From assembly GCA_947629905.1 (NCBI GenBank), contig CANRFM010000005.1:43124-107123 (forward strand): DNA of 64,000 bases. The letters are read 5' to 3'. The position numbers and the translations under genes are program-made. Of the stretch, positions 19,106 to 27,051 are shown in pieces. Every line of letters begins with the position of its first letter. Position 1 is the first letter of the stretch. Source of the DNA: an uncultured Clostridia bacterium (GTDB lineage: Bacteria > Bacillota > Clostridia > Oscillospirales > Ruminococcaceae). A model generated the notes under the pieces. That model was not told the origin of the DNA and did no database searches. It worked only from the letters and a program-made list of their open reading frames with translations.

Positions 19106-19828
19106 TCATCCTCTCTGACGCACAACTTCATACATAAAAATACCTGCTGCCACGGAAGCATTCAGGGATGTGATCTTGCCTAACATGGGCAGTTTCACCA
19201 GAAAATCGCATTTTTCCCGGACAAGACGGCTGATGCCGCTGCCCTCCGAACCAATGACGAGTGCCACGCCCCCGTCAAAGCTTGTCTCCGTGTACAATGT
19301 TCCGTTCATATCCGTGCCGTAGATCCACACGCCCGCTTCTTTCAGGCGGTCAATGGCTGCGGCTAAATTGGGGACTCTTGCGACCGGGAGCCAGCTTGCT
19401 GCCCCGGCAGAGGTCTTGTGGACTGTGGCATTCAGCACGGCGCTGCGGCGTTTCGGGATGATGACCCCGTCTGCCCCGGCAGTCTCCGCCGTGCGGATGA
19501 TCGCTCCTAAATTATGGGGGTCCTCGATCCCGTCACAGAGTATCAGGAAAGGCTGTGTCCCCTTGTTCCGGGAAACCGATAGCAGATCCTCCAGTTCCGC
19601 ATACTTGGCACAGGCACCCAGTGCCACAACGCCCTGATGCACCCCGCCGCCGGATAGCTGGTCAAGCTTCTGTTCCGTTGCCGTCTTGACGACGGCACCT
19701 GCCTCGGCTGCCAACTTGCGTATTTCACCGAGCCCGCTGCTCTGGCTGACATAGACCGTGTCGATCGGCTGACCGCTGCGCAGTGCTTCCCGGACGGGAT
19801 TCCTGCCGATGATAATGGTTTCCTCCAT
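19106..19828 (-). CDS. rlmB: 23S rRNA 2'-O-methyltransferase, RlmB/TrmH (SpoU) family
   Basis: 240 aa. SpoU-family motif 1 is DGIEDPHNLGAIIRTAE (about 98-114), motif 2 VALVIGSEGSGISRLV, motif 3 LPMLGKITSLNASVAAGI. An N-terminal L30e-like substrate domain (about 1-75: IIIGRNPVREALRSG) makes it an RlmB-type Gm2251 methyltransferase of 23S rRNA rather than a tRNA enzyme. It has its own consensus promoter and begins the 14.2-19.8 kb minus-strand run. RBS GTGAGG. Confidence 0.95.
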   Translation of the reverse strand: MEETIIIGRNPVREALRSGQPIDTVYVSQSSGLGEIRKLAAEAGAVVKTATEQKLDQLSGGGVHQGVVALGACAKYAELEDLLSVSRNKGTQPFLILCDGIEDPHNLGAIIRTAETAGADGVIIPKRRSAVLNATVHKTSAGAASWLPVARVPNLAAAIDRLKEAGVWIYGTDMNGTLYTETSFDGGVALVIGSEGSGISRLVREKCDFLVKLPMLGKITSLNASVAAGIFMYEVVRQRG

Positions 19829-19867
19829 GACCTCACTCTTTTCTCGCTGAATTCTTACCCATCTTCT

Positions 19868-19896
19868 ATTATAACATGGTTACAGAAGTTTTACAA
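19868..19896 (-). promoter_or_regulatory. rlmB operon promoter
   Basis: -35 TTGTAA (19896-19891), 17-bp spacer, -10 TATAAT (19873-19868), 40 bases before the ATG. Confidence 0.8.
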
Positions 19897-19977
19897 GCTT
19901 TTTTTACACGGCTTCAGAAAAAATTAATTTCTTTTCCGTCAATGCTCAAAAAAACTGTACAAACCTACCCATTTTCA

Positions 19978-20223
19978 TCACAGCAGCAGGCTGAACCCCC
20001 ACCAGACTGCCGCCGAAACGGCTGCCCCGAGCAGAAACCACAGTGCACCCCGCAGACGTTCCCGTCTCCGTTCCGGCTGTGAAAAATAGGCTGCGGCTGT
20101 CAGCTGCGTTTCGTGCAGCGGTACTTCGTTCACGTCCGGGCGGAGATACAGCACTGCCCGTTCAAAATATTCGCTGTCCGGGCGGTTGATCTCAATGACT
20201 TTCCTGTTCACACCTTTGATCAC
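19978..20223 (-). CDS. Small C-terminally anchored membrane protein, unknown
   Basis: 81 aa from a GTG codon (VIKGVNRKVIEINRPD); GGAGG seven bases upstream and a promoter at 20272-20299 favour this over the longer ATG frame. The N-terminal 58 residues are soluble and charged (NRPDSEYFERAVLYLRPD), and the C-terminus is a single helix (about 62-80). This is a tail-anchored layout. I do not recognise a family. The 320 bases upstream contain an unusual cluster of TGTGGAAAA motifs, which may regulate it. Confidence 0.6.
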   Translation of the reverse strand: MIKGVNRKVIEINRPDSEYFERAVLYLRPDVNEVPLHETQLTAAAYFSQPERRRERLRGALWFLLGAAVSAAVWWGFSLLL

Positions 20224-20271
20224 GGAATTGCCTCCTTCCTGTTTAAGGATAGGATTGCCGGAAACCGGTAA

Positions 20272-20299
20272 AGTATACAAGCTGTATTGCATTTTTCAA
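20272..20299 (-). promoter_or_regulatory. Promoter of the 81-aa membrane protein
   Basis: -35 TTGAAA (20299-20294), 16-bp spacer, -10 TATACT (20277-20272). Confidence 0.65.
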
Positions 20300-20317
20300 C
20301 CGGGTTTTCAACAGTGC

Positions 20318-20439
20318 TGTGGAAAACGAAGTGAAAAACCCTGTGCTGCGCAGGTGTGTCTCCACACGAATTGTGGAAAACTCTGTGGAAACCGTTGAAA
20401 AATCCCATAGGCAAGCCCCAAAAGCGACATTGTGGAAAA
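20318..20439. repeat. Four TGTGGAAA(A/C) motifs, DnaA-box-like
   Basis: TGTGGAAAA at 20318-20326, 20372-20380 and 20431-20439, and TGTGGAAAC at 20384-20392, all in one orientation. The motif differs by one base from the DnaA box complement TGTGGATAA. TCCACA at 20361-20366 forms an inverted repeat with the second copy. The whole 20224-20546 stretch has no gene; the rest holds the promoter at 20272 and nothing else I can identify. Confidence 0.6.
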
Positions 20440-20546
20440 TTTCCCGACATTTCATTACAAAATGTAGTAAATGCTGTAACAAATGTTACCAAAACGTCAT
20501 TTTGTGAATAATAATTTTGCAGGGAGCATTGCCCCCTGCATAGAGG

Positions 20547-21953
20547 TTACTTTGTGAGGTTGCCGGCTACCTTGTCCACCTTGCCCGATGTGCAGCAAGC
20601 CACGGTCGAAAGGGCGAACAGCAGGTCGGTCGCCCCGACTTCCTGCATGAAGCTCACGGCATTTCTGCCAAAATACCGGAAGTCGCACAGATAGATCCGC
20701 TTGAAAGACTGTGTGAGGAACGGCACAAGGGCGTTTCCGTAGCTGTCCTTGAAGATCACCAGCACCCGTTCATTGGGGGCATCCGTGTCCACCTGTAAAA
20801 TGCAGTCATCCCGTCCGACAAAGACCGTGTAACTGGAACTGATGCCGTTGTTCTCAAAGAACAGTGACCCGGTCTTGCCGTTGTTGAACGAGGTGTCGTA
20901 GTAAGTACAGGTGATGTTCCCTAAATTCGCAGGTTTGTAGTAGGTAAACTGTTCCGGTGTGAGGCTGATTTTGTTGACATTGCAGAATGCGCCCTTGTAG
21001 CCCTCTCTTGTGACAGGAGTATAAGTGCTCAGGTCGGCATAATCGACACCGGCTGTGGCGGCGAACTGCTGTGCCGCATAGTAAGCGCCAAGCGGCTGCC
21101 AGTGATAATCCGTCCGGGAATACAGCGGTTCTGCCTTGTGGGCATCGAGGGTCTCATAGACCGGGACACCCGTCACGCCCGCAAATCCGGAAGCGATCAG
21201 GTTATAATATTCCTGCTGGTTGCCGTACTGCCCGGCATAATCGGCAGGCGTGTAAAATGCCTGTGAGGTCGGCACAACCATGCAGTACACATTCACTGCA
21301 TCCCCCAAGGCTGCCTTGTAGCTGTTGAGGGTCTGTGCGTAGCGCTGCGCCGTGTTTTTGTTCCCCGAAAAAAGCTCGATCGCTCTCGGGTGGTCTGTGC
21401 CGCTGTTCGTCACCATAATGCCGTTGATGATCTGCGTCGTGCCGTCCGTAGGCACACCGCCCGCAGGGGGCGTGACGGCTGCCGGCTGTGTGGTTACAGG
21501 CGGCTGCGTGGAAACAGAGGGCTTTTCCGTGGCGGTCTGGGGTGTGGTGCTTTTTCCGCTGCCCGTTCCGCTCCCGGAAGGCTTGGTGCTGCTGTGTGAG
21601 CCAGTTCCGCCGCTGTGTGAAGTGTTCCCTCCACTGTGTGATGTATTCCCACCGCTGTGCGAACCGCTTCCCCCACTTTGGGGAGCTGTGGGTGTGCCGC
21701 TTACTGCGGGCTGTGAGGCTTCGCTGGTGTCAGCGGCATCTTCTTCTGTTGAATCAGGTGCGGTCGCATCGGTGGCTTCTGCTTCTGCGGAAAGGCGTTC
21801 TGTCTCTGTTTCTTCTTCGGTTTCTTCCTCTGTCTCGGTGACGAGCATTTCAGCCCGCTCTTCGAGTTCGCTCGAATCGATCTGCTCCGGCATACTTCCG
21901 CAGCCTGTCAGAAACAGGCAAAGTGCCAAAACTCCGGCAAGTTTCCTTTTCAT
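20547..21953 (-). CDS. DHHW-family secreted lipoprotein
   Basis: 468 aa starting MKRKLAGVLALCLFLTGC, lipid attachment at C18; AGGAGA with an eight-base gap selects this ATG over one two codons earlier. After a Glu-rich stretch and a Ser/Gly/His repeat linker (unit SHSGGNT, about residues 96-118) comes a DHHW domain: SRTDYHWQPLGAYYAAQQFA with the family's D-x-H-W core, and FKDSYGNALVPFL near the C-terminus. DHHW proteins are SGNH-hydrolase relatives that often modify or bind surface polysaccharides. It lies downstream of two pilin genes but is separated by 83 bases. The substrate is unknown. Confidence 0.85.
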   Translation of the reverse strand: MKRKLAGVLALCLFLTGCGSMPEQIDSSELEERAEMLVTETEEETEEETETERLSAEAEATDATAPDSTEEDAADTSEASQPAVSGTPTAPQSGGSGSHSGGNTSHSGGNTSHSGGTGSHSSTKPSGSGTGSGKSTTPQTATEKPSVSTQPPVTTQPAAVTPPAGGVPTDGTTQIINGIMVTNSGTDHPRAIELFSGNKNTAQRYAQTLNSYKAALGDAVNVYCMVVPTSQAFYTPADYAGQYGNQQEYYNLIASGFAGVTGVPVYETLDAHKAEPLYSRTDYHWQPLGAYYAAQQFAATAGVDYADLSTYTPVTREGYKGAFCNVNKISLTPEQFTYYKPANLGNITCTYYDTSFNNGKTGSLFFENNGISSSYTVFVGRDDCILQVDTDAPNERVLVIFKDSYGNALVPFLTQSFKRIYLCDFRYFGRNAVSFMQEVGATDLLFALSTVACCTSGKVDKVAGNLTK

Positions 21954-22036
21954 TGTCATTTCTCCTTATATACACAGAAAAAGCCGGTAAACAGTTACCA
22001 GCTTTTTCAATTTCCGTTTTCCATTCCGTCACGTGC

Positions 22037-22744
22037 TTACGTCGATGCTTCTGTCGCCAGTACGGGCGGATGAACAGGCTGCTCATACCCGTTCGTATTA
22101 CTTGTTGCATAATCATGTAGGAGAGAAATGTAATTGCTCTCATACGAACCTGCTATACGCTCTACAGTGATCGTGCCATTGGTATAGTAGCCAACATTTC
22201 TCGAACCACGGTTATTGCAAGATACAGCGGATCTGACAATGTAACCACGGATATAAATTGCCCAGTTGGTAGTATCACTGTCCGAAACAGTTCTGAAGAC
22301 CTGCCTTGCTACATCCTGATACACATTTTCTTCCGCATTGGCAGCTAATGCCTCATCCGGACCAAAACTTGAAAAAGTATAAGTCGGCGTATTGTTTGTC
22401 GGATCGCTGGCATCCATTACCATACAAGTGATCCTATGCGTTGCCGCATTGTATTCCATGATCAAATCGCCGCCCGTAGAAAAACGGCTCTTCTGATCGG
22501 ATGTAGCAGAACCTACAGCACCGCATTCCACTGCCTTCACTCTGTCAATGCTGATATACTTCTGTACTGCTGTCTGTGCGGCATTGTATACCATTTTGGC
22601 ATCGGCATTGGCATCCTTGACACGGGATTTCCAGTAATAAGTAGACATCGTGGGCGCAAGGATCCCAATCAGGACACCGATAATCGCAAGCACGATGATC
22701 ATTTCGATCAAAGTAAAACCCTTTAGTTTTCTGTACTGCTTCAT
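22037..22744 (-). CDS. Type IV pilin/pseudopilin-like protein
   Basis: 235 aa from MKQYRKLKGFTLIEMIIVLA. The prepilin peptidase site is G-F with the conserved Glu at +5 (GFTLIE), followed by a 20-residue hydrophobic helix, as in type IV pilins, pseudopilins and ComG-like proteins. The C-terminal globular domain ends in a Pro/Thr tail and contains paired cysteines. It has its own promoter at 22796-22824 although it lies downstream of a second pilin gene. No assembly ATPase, membrane platform or prepilin peptidase is nearby. Confidence 0.87.
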   Translation of the reverse strand: MKQYRKLKGFTLIEMIIVLAIIGVLIGILAPTMSTYYWKSRVKDANADAKMVYNAAQTAVQKYISIDRVKAVECGAVGSATSDQKSRFSTGGDLIMEYNAATHRITCMVMDASDPTNNTPTYTFSSFGPDEALAANAEENVYQDVARQVFRTVSDSDTTNWAIYIRGYIVRSAVSCNNRGSRNVGYYTNGTITVERIAGSYESNYISLLHDYATSNTNGYEQPVHPPVLATEAST

Positions 22745-22795
22745 ACGAAACACCTCTCTATCTGAATTGAAAATTCAAAAAAACTTCATACTTAC

Positions 22796-22824
22796 AGTAT
22801 ACCATGTTCCGGCAAAAAAGTCAA
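22796..22824 (-). promoter_or_regulatory. Promoter of the second pilin gene
   Basis: -35 TTGACT (22824-22819), 17-bp spacer, -10 TATACT (22801-22796), 51 bases before the ATG. Confidence 0.8.
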
Positions 22825-22877
22825 CAGATTTGGCTTTGCCGTTTCTCACAAATTTCAAAAGGAAAATTTGTGCAAAG

Positions 22878-23378
22878 TCACGGGGTAGCTGCGTCCCAGC
22901 TGCCAGTTTCTGCAAAGTGCAGAACATCCCCCCAATTATTTCCTTCGTATGGTTCATTATTGGGGTGGGGGTAAGTACCGACATATTTGTCAGTCTCACT
23001 CTTGCGGATCGCTGCGGAAACTGGTGAATCATCCCTCACCTCAAGCATCCACACGACTTTCTCCGCATCCTTGAAATACTCGTACACGTACCTGTAAAAA
23101 GCCTCTGTGTTCGTCAGTCCGTCAGCCTGTGTGACACCGGAACCTGCATTTCCGTAAATACCGGGATCCATCGGGTGGTATACATCATTCTCCCGGCAGG
23201 CTGTCATGGCAGCACTGTAAAGCGTCTTGGCGGAAGAATTCATACTGGACAGCTTTGCCTTGTTCACATAGCCCAGCATACTCGGCACAAGAATAGCTGC
23301 CAGTACACCGATGATTGCGATCACCACGATCAGTTCCACCAGTGTGAAACCTTTCACCCTGTTTGTATTTCTTTTCAT
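22878..23378 (-). CDS. Type IV pilin-like protein
   Basis: 166 aa from MKRNTNRVKGFTLVELIVVI. It has the class III signal GFTLVE with +5 Glu and a hydrophobic helix (about 10-31). The soluble part is short and ends FAETGSWDAATP. It is a paralogue of the next pilin gene in layout but shares little sequence beyond the helix. AAAGGGAG precedes the ATG. Such genes encode subunits of type IV pili or type II secretion-like filaments; in ruminococci pilin-like proteins have been linked to adhesion to cellulose, which would fit this genome but is not shown here. Confidence 0.87.
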   Translation of the reverse strand: MKRNTNRVKGFTLVELIVVIAIIGVLAAILVPSMLGYVNKAKLSSMNSSAKTLYSAAMTACRENDVYHPMDPGIYGNAGSGVTQADGLTNTEAFYRYVYEYFKDAEKVVWMLEVRDDSPVSAAIRKSETDKYVGTYPHPNNEPYEGNNWGDVLHFAETGSWDAATP

Positions 23379-23436
23379 AACAACACTCCCTTTCTCTCAG
23401 TCAGACACATTTTCTCTCTGTTTATGCCTTTTCTAC

Positions 23437-23465
23437 ATTATAGCATGAAGTTCATAAAATGTCAA
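23437..23465 (-). promoter_or_regulatory. Promoter of the first pilin gene
   Basis: -35 TTGACA (23465-23460), 17-bp spacer, extended -10 TGC-TATAAT (ending 23437). It diverges from the binding-protein promoter at 23508-23536. Confidence 0.85.
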
Positions 23466-23507
23466 TAGTTATTTTATACAAATGCCAAAATAAACAGAAA
23501 AAAGCTG

Positions 23508-23536
23508 TTGCCAAACAGAACTTTGGGTGGTATAAT
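23508..23536 (+). promoter_or_regulatory. Promoter of the oligopeptide-binding lipoprotein gene
   Basis: -35 TTGCCA (23508-23513), 17-bp spacer, -10 TATAAT (23531-23536), 39 bases before the ATG. Confidence 0.8.
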
Positions 23537-23575
23537 ATAAATTAGAACGGATATGAACCAAGTAAAGGAGACACT

Positions 23576-25216
23576 ATGCGAAAGTATTTGCGCCTGACGG
23601 CAGTGCTGCTGCTCTGCGGACTGCTGTCTTTGCTGACCGGCTGTTCCGGGCGGGAACAGACCGGCGAGGGGTATTTGTTCACGGTCGCCCTGCCGGGCAG
23701 CCCGGAATGCCTTGACCCCCAGTTTACAGAAAACACCAACGCTGCCGCCATCCTCCCGAATATGCTCGAAGGGCTGATGCGTCTAAACGAAAACGGCGAG
23801 CCTGTCCCTGCAGAAGCGGAGGAGTATACCATTTCCGAGGACGGGCTGCGGTATATGTTCACACTCCGGCAGGACTGCTACTGGCACGGCAAGGACACGG
23901 ACGAGGACAGACCGGAACGTGTGACCTCACGGGATTATGTGTTTGCGTTTCAGCGATTGCTTGACCCGGCAATGCGTTCGCCGTATGCGGAAGAGTTTGC
24001 CTGTATCAAAAATGCCGCCCCCATCATGGCAGGTACTGCCAGACCGGAGACCCTTGGCGTGACCGCACCGGACGGGAACACGGTTATTTTTGAACTCGAA
24101 GCGCCCGAACCGGATTTCCTGCTCCTCCTGACCCGCAGCTGCGCCGTGCCCTGCAATGAGGATTTTTTCGAGAGCACCAAAGGCAGATACGGACTGGATG
24201 AGAATACTGTGCTGTGCAACGGGGCATTCTATCTGACGAAATGGAACTACGACCGCTACAGCACGGGGAATTTCATCACCATGCGGAAAAATTCCCTTTA
24301 TTATGATAAAGAGACAGTCGCACCGAGCAGTCTGCAATTTGACATTCTGTCCTCCCGGAGTGAAGCGGAGTCTGCCTTTGCGGAGGGGGAAGAGGACATT
24401 CTGCTCACGGATACCAGCCCGGACTACTTCCTGCACGGCAAAAACTGCACCGTACAGGCAAACGGTGTGCGCACCATGGGCTTGATCTTCAACCCGGAAA
24501 ATCCGCTTCTGCAAAATACCGACCTCCGGCAGGCGCTTGCCTATGGTATCGACCGGGCTGCCCTTGCGGAGATCGTCAGCGGCGATGTCACGCCGGCTTA
24601 CGGTGCAATTCCGCCGGCAGTCACGCTGCTGGGGCGCTCCTACCGGGAATTATATGCCGATGAACCGCTTTGTCTGCCCTATGACACGACAAAGGCGACC
24701 GAATGTTTCTGCAACGCTGCCGCCGTGCTGCCGCTTGGCGCTATGAACACGATGCAGATCATGATACCGAGTAATTTAGTGGACACGGATGCCATGCTTG
24801 CCATGTGTCAGGAGTGGCAGAACCTGTTCGGCTATTATATCGGTATTGAGACCGTCTCCCCGGAAGAATACGACCGCCGCATTGCGGAGGGGGAGTACAG
24901 CATTGCCCTCTACAGCTTTCAGCCGGCACAGGACAGCTGCTACGATGCCCTGAAAGGCTTTGCCGACAAGAGCGAACTGCTTGGCATGGAGAGCGAGACG
25001 TTCAACACCCTCTTGCAGGAACTGGACACGGCGCAGCAGCTTTCAGACACGGTAGAACTGTCCGGACAGGCAGAACAGGCACTGCTCGACACCTGCTGCT
25101 TTATTCCGCTGTTCTACAAGAACACCTACCTTGTCTATACGGCGGACAATGCGGACATTGTGTGCGACCCGTTTGCCGGGATTCTCTATCTCCGGGCAGC
25201 AAAGCATTTTACCTGA
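23576..25216 (+). CDS. ABC transporter solute-binding lipoprotein (OppA/SBP_bac_5)
   Basis: 546 aa with lipobox LLTGC (C23). The family 5 binding fold is recognisable from SPECLDPQFTENTNAAAILPNMLEGLM (start of lobe 1), then DYVFAFQRLLDPAMRSPYAE and the hinge-region LRQALAYGIDRAALAEIV. Members bind oligopeptides, or sometimes dipeptides, nickel or sugars, outside the membrane. No permease or ATPase gene is adjacent, so this is an orphan binding protein that would have to share a transporter or act as a sensor or adhesin. AAAGGAG precedes the start. Confidence 0.9.
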   Translation: MRKYLRLTAVLLLCGLLSLLTGCSGREQTGEGYLFTVALPGSPECLDPQFTENTNAAAILPNMLEGLMRLNENGEPVPAEAEEYTISEDGLRYMFTLRQDCYWHGKDTDEDRPERVTSRDYVFAFQRLLDPAMRSPYAEEFACIKNAAPIMAGTARPETLGVTAPDGNTVIFELEAPEPDFLLLLTRSCAVPCNEDFFESTKGRYGLDENTVLCNGAFYLTKWNYDRYSTGNFITMRKNSLYYDKETVAPSSLQFDILSSRSEAESAFAEGEEDILLTDTSPDYFLHGKNCTVQANGVRTMGLIFNPENPLLQNTDLRQALAYGIDRAALAEIVSGDVTPAYGAIPPAVTLLGRSYRELYADEPLCLPYDTTKATECFCNAAAVLPLGAMNTMQIMIPSNLVDTDAMLAMCQEWQNLFGYYIGIETVSPEEYDRRIAEGEYSIALYSFQPAQDSCYDALKGFADKSELLGMESETFNTLLQELDTAQQLSDTVELSGQAEQALLDTCCFIPLFYKNTYLVYTADNADIVCDPFAGILYLRAAKHFT

Positions 25217-25261
25217 GCATAGCCGTTTCCGGAAAATATCTGAAAAAATTATATTTTCCTC

Positions 25262-25290
25262 TTGATTTTTTAGCGAAGATGTAGTATAAT
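25262..25290 (+). promoter_or_regulatory. Promoter of the DUF1292 gene
   Basis: -35 TTGATT (25262-25267), 17-bp spacer, -10 TATAAT (25285-25290). It leaves a leader of about 70 bases. Confidence 0.8.
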
Positions 25291-25305
25291 AGAAGTACAG
25301 CAGAT

Positions 25306-25345
25306 GTTCCCCTTACGGGAACGCACAAACCACAGCGCCGTAAGG
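25306..25345 (+). promoter_or_regulatory. Leader with two mutually exclusive hairpins
   Basis: GTTCCC (25306-25311) can pair with GGGAAC (25317-25322); alternatively CCTTACGG (25311-25318) can pair with CCGTAAGG (25338-25345). The two share bases 25311 and 25317-25318, so only one can form. The leader ends with an AGGAG site before the DUF1292 start. No known riboswitch class is recognised. Confidence 0.4.
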
Positions 25346-25364
25346 CAGTTAGGAGCAGGCTACT

Positions 25365-25685
25365 ATGGAAGAGTATAATCCTGAAATTTTCACGCTGACC
25401 GATGAAGAGGGCGTGGAACGGGAATTTGAACTGATGGATATTATGGAAGAGAATGGTACTGTGTACTATGCCCTCGTTCCCTATCAGGACGACCCCGATG
25501 CCATGCTGGAAGAGGACACGGAACTGGTGATTCTCAAGGTCGGCGAAGAGAACGGCGAGGAATTCCTTGCCACGATCGACGACGATGACGAGTACGAGCG
25601 CATTGGCAATATCTTCATTGACCGCATTTCCAGAATGCTCGAAGAAGAACTGGATGACGAGGAAGAAGAGGAAGAAGCTGATTAA
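25365..25685 (+). CDS. DUF1292 family protein (YrzB-like)
   Basis: 106 aa, very acidic. The core matches DUF1292: IFTLTDEEGVEREFELMDIM, then YYALVPYQ and EDTELVILKV, ending in a poly-Glu/Asp tail (DDEEEEEEAD). Relatives are small cytosolic proteins encoded near alaS and yqgF in Firmicutes, with no established function. The usual neighbours are missing here; the gene stands alone between its own promoter and a separate small-RNA unit. Confidence 0.9.
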   Translation: MEEYNPEIFTLTDEEGVEREFELMDIMEENGTVYYALVPYQDDPDAMLEEDTELVILKVGEENGEEFLATIDDDDEYERIGNIFIDRISRMLEEELDDEEEEEEAD

Positions 25686-25701
25686 ATAAGCCGTTACTGC
25701 C

Positions 25702-25729
25702 TTGTTCGAGTAAATATAGTTATTATAAT
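25702..25729 (+). promoter_or_regulatory. Promoter of the free-standing structured RNA
   Basis: -35 TTGTTC (25702-25707), 16-bp spacer, -10 TATAAT (25724-25729). Transcription would start near 25736. Confidence 0.7.
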
Positions 25730-25735
25730 CCAACA

Positions 25736-25940
25736 CCTATTTTCAGGGAATCTGATGCTCTGTCTGAGGATTGCAGACCTCCCGTTTCCGGCTTGCTTGT
25801 CTCGCCGGATCCGGACGTTGGGAGCGAGAGACTGACAGGCGGATACCCACCTTGCGGAGACGCTTGGTTTTATACTCTATATGACGGCAAGGCGGTTCAG
25901 CCAACAAGAAACCCCCGGAGTGATCCGGGGGCTTTTTTTA
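25736..25940 (+). ncRNA. Structured small RNA, possibly 6S-like
   Basis: A roughly 200-nt transcription unit with its own promoter and a strong terminator but no ORF with a ribosome site. The centre folds as one long irregular hairpin: GC(T)CTGTC pairs with GACAGGC, a large internal bubble follows, then CTCCC with GGGAG, and an apical TCCGGC/GCCGGA hairpin. A second hairpin follows (CCTTGC with GCAAGG). A long rod with a central bubble is the architecture of 6S RNA, but I cannot match conserved 6S bases with certainty. It ends convergent with the TPR gene. Confidence 0.55.
25912..25939. terminator. Terminator of the structured RNA (shared with the convergent TPR gene)
   Basis: CCCCCGGA (25912-25919) pairs with TCCGGGGG (25924-25931), tetraloop GTGA, then CTTTTTTT. 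Confidence 0.92.
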
Positions 25941-26978
25941 GTCGTGGTTTTCTTCTGCCGCTTTCAGCAGGGCTTTCAGGTTCTGTTCGGCTTCTTCATC
26001 ATGGATGAGTTCCGTCACGACACGCAGATAATAAATCGCTTCATTCCGGCGGCTTTCGTCCGCCTGTGCCTGCTTGGCAAGCTCTCTTGCCACATACAGC
26101 ACTTCCTTGCCCGGTCCGTGGTAGATCTGGTACTTGGCGAATGCCGCATTGATCATTTCACGGGTCGGGGGTACGATCGGCTTGCCGGACAGGTGTTCAA
26201 TATGCCGCAGTTCGCCGGGGACTGCCGGGTGGTCGGCGAAATTCAGGCTCTCGTAATAGAAAGCGACCGCACTCTTATAATCCTTGAGGTTCACACAGTA
26301 GAACCCTAAATTCGCATAACAGCGGCTGATGGCATAGCCGGATGTACAGATCGGCAGCGTGTCGCAGACCGTTTCGAGCAGGTTGGCATTGTCGTTCAGC
26401 AGCTTGTATGCCTCTGCGAGTTCAAAGCGGGGGTCGGGGTTCACGGGGTCATAGCGGATGGCATCCTTCAGGACTGGGATCGCCTCCTCTGTCCGGCGCA
26501 CCTCTACAAGATTATAGGCGTGTGCCGTCAGGAACCGTGTGAAGTCAAACGGCGCTTTCAGGAGCTTTTTGGTGGGGCGGTACATGAGCTGATACAGATT
26601 GGATTCGAGCAGATTGCGGAAGCTGAAAAACCGCTCCGTGTCCGTCTCCGGGAAATGCTGTATGACGTGCTCGTAGAGTTTTTTGGTGAGGGTCAGCGCC
26701 TTGGCGGTCTGTCCTTTCTGCATGAGCGCTTCTGCCTCCTGATAATATTTGTCGAGCAGCCTGCCGCCGATGAACATGGTTTCCTGCAAATAGGAAAGCT
26801 GCTCCTGCGGCAAAAGTGTGTAGGCAAGTTTCAGGATCTCTGCCGGGATCTCGCTCTTGGGGTCCTGTGCAGCATATGCCGCTGCCTGCTGCTGTAAATA
26901 GATCAGATCCTCCGTCTGTCTGCCTGTCAGGTGACTGCGGAGTTCTTCTATGATCTGCGTTTTTTCCTGTTCGGTCAT
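25938..26978 (-). CDS. TPR-repeat protein, unknown function
   Basis: 346 aa with no signal peptide or membrane helix. Tetratricopeptide-like helical pairs are visible from about residue 75: EAEALMQKGQTAKALTLTKKL, EEAIPVLKDAIRYDPVNPDPRFELAEAYKLL, and CYANLGFYCVNLKDYKSAVAFYYESL in shorter parts. Such repeats mediate protein contacts. The ribosome site GGAGGAAAGG is strong. The gene follows the repeat-rich 829-aa gene by 73 bases with a terminator between, so it may be expressed separately. No partner can be named. Confidence 0.75.
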   Translation of the reverse strand: MTEQEKTQIIEELRSHLTGRQTEDLIYLQQQAAAYAAQDPKSEIPAEILKLAYTLLPQEQLSYLQETMFIGGRLLDKYYQEAEALMQKGQTAKALTLTKKLYEHVIQHFPETDTERFFSFRNLLESNLYQLMYRPTKKLLKAPFDFTRFLTAHAYNLVEVRRTEEAIPVLKDAIRYDPVNPDPRFELAEAYKLLNDNANLLETVCDTLPICTSGYAISRCYANLGFYCVNLKDYKSAVAFYYESLNFADHPAVPGELRHIEHLSGKPIVPPTREMINAAFAKYQIYHGPGKEVLYVARELAKQAQADESRRNEAIYYLRVVTELIHDEEAEQNLKALLKAAEENHD

Positions 26979-27008
26979 GGTATATCCTTTCCTCCGGTTA
27001 TCAGAAAA

Positions 27009-27031
27009 GCGCCGCCTGTCTGAGGCGGCGC
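27009..27031 (-). terminator. Terminator after the repeat-rich protein gene
   Basis: GCGCCGCCT pairs with AGGCGGCGC, five-base loop; TTTT follows on the minus strand. Confidence 0.8.
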
Positions 27032-27051
27032 TCCCGGAATGTCGTATTGTA

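Noticed and set aside
25736..25940. SRP RNA, tmRNA or a T-box leader
   Set aside because: No SRP GGAAGGAAGCAG-like loop, no tRNA-like ends and no AGGGTGGNACC block; no gene follows on that strand.
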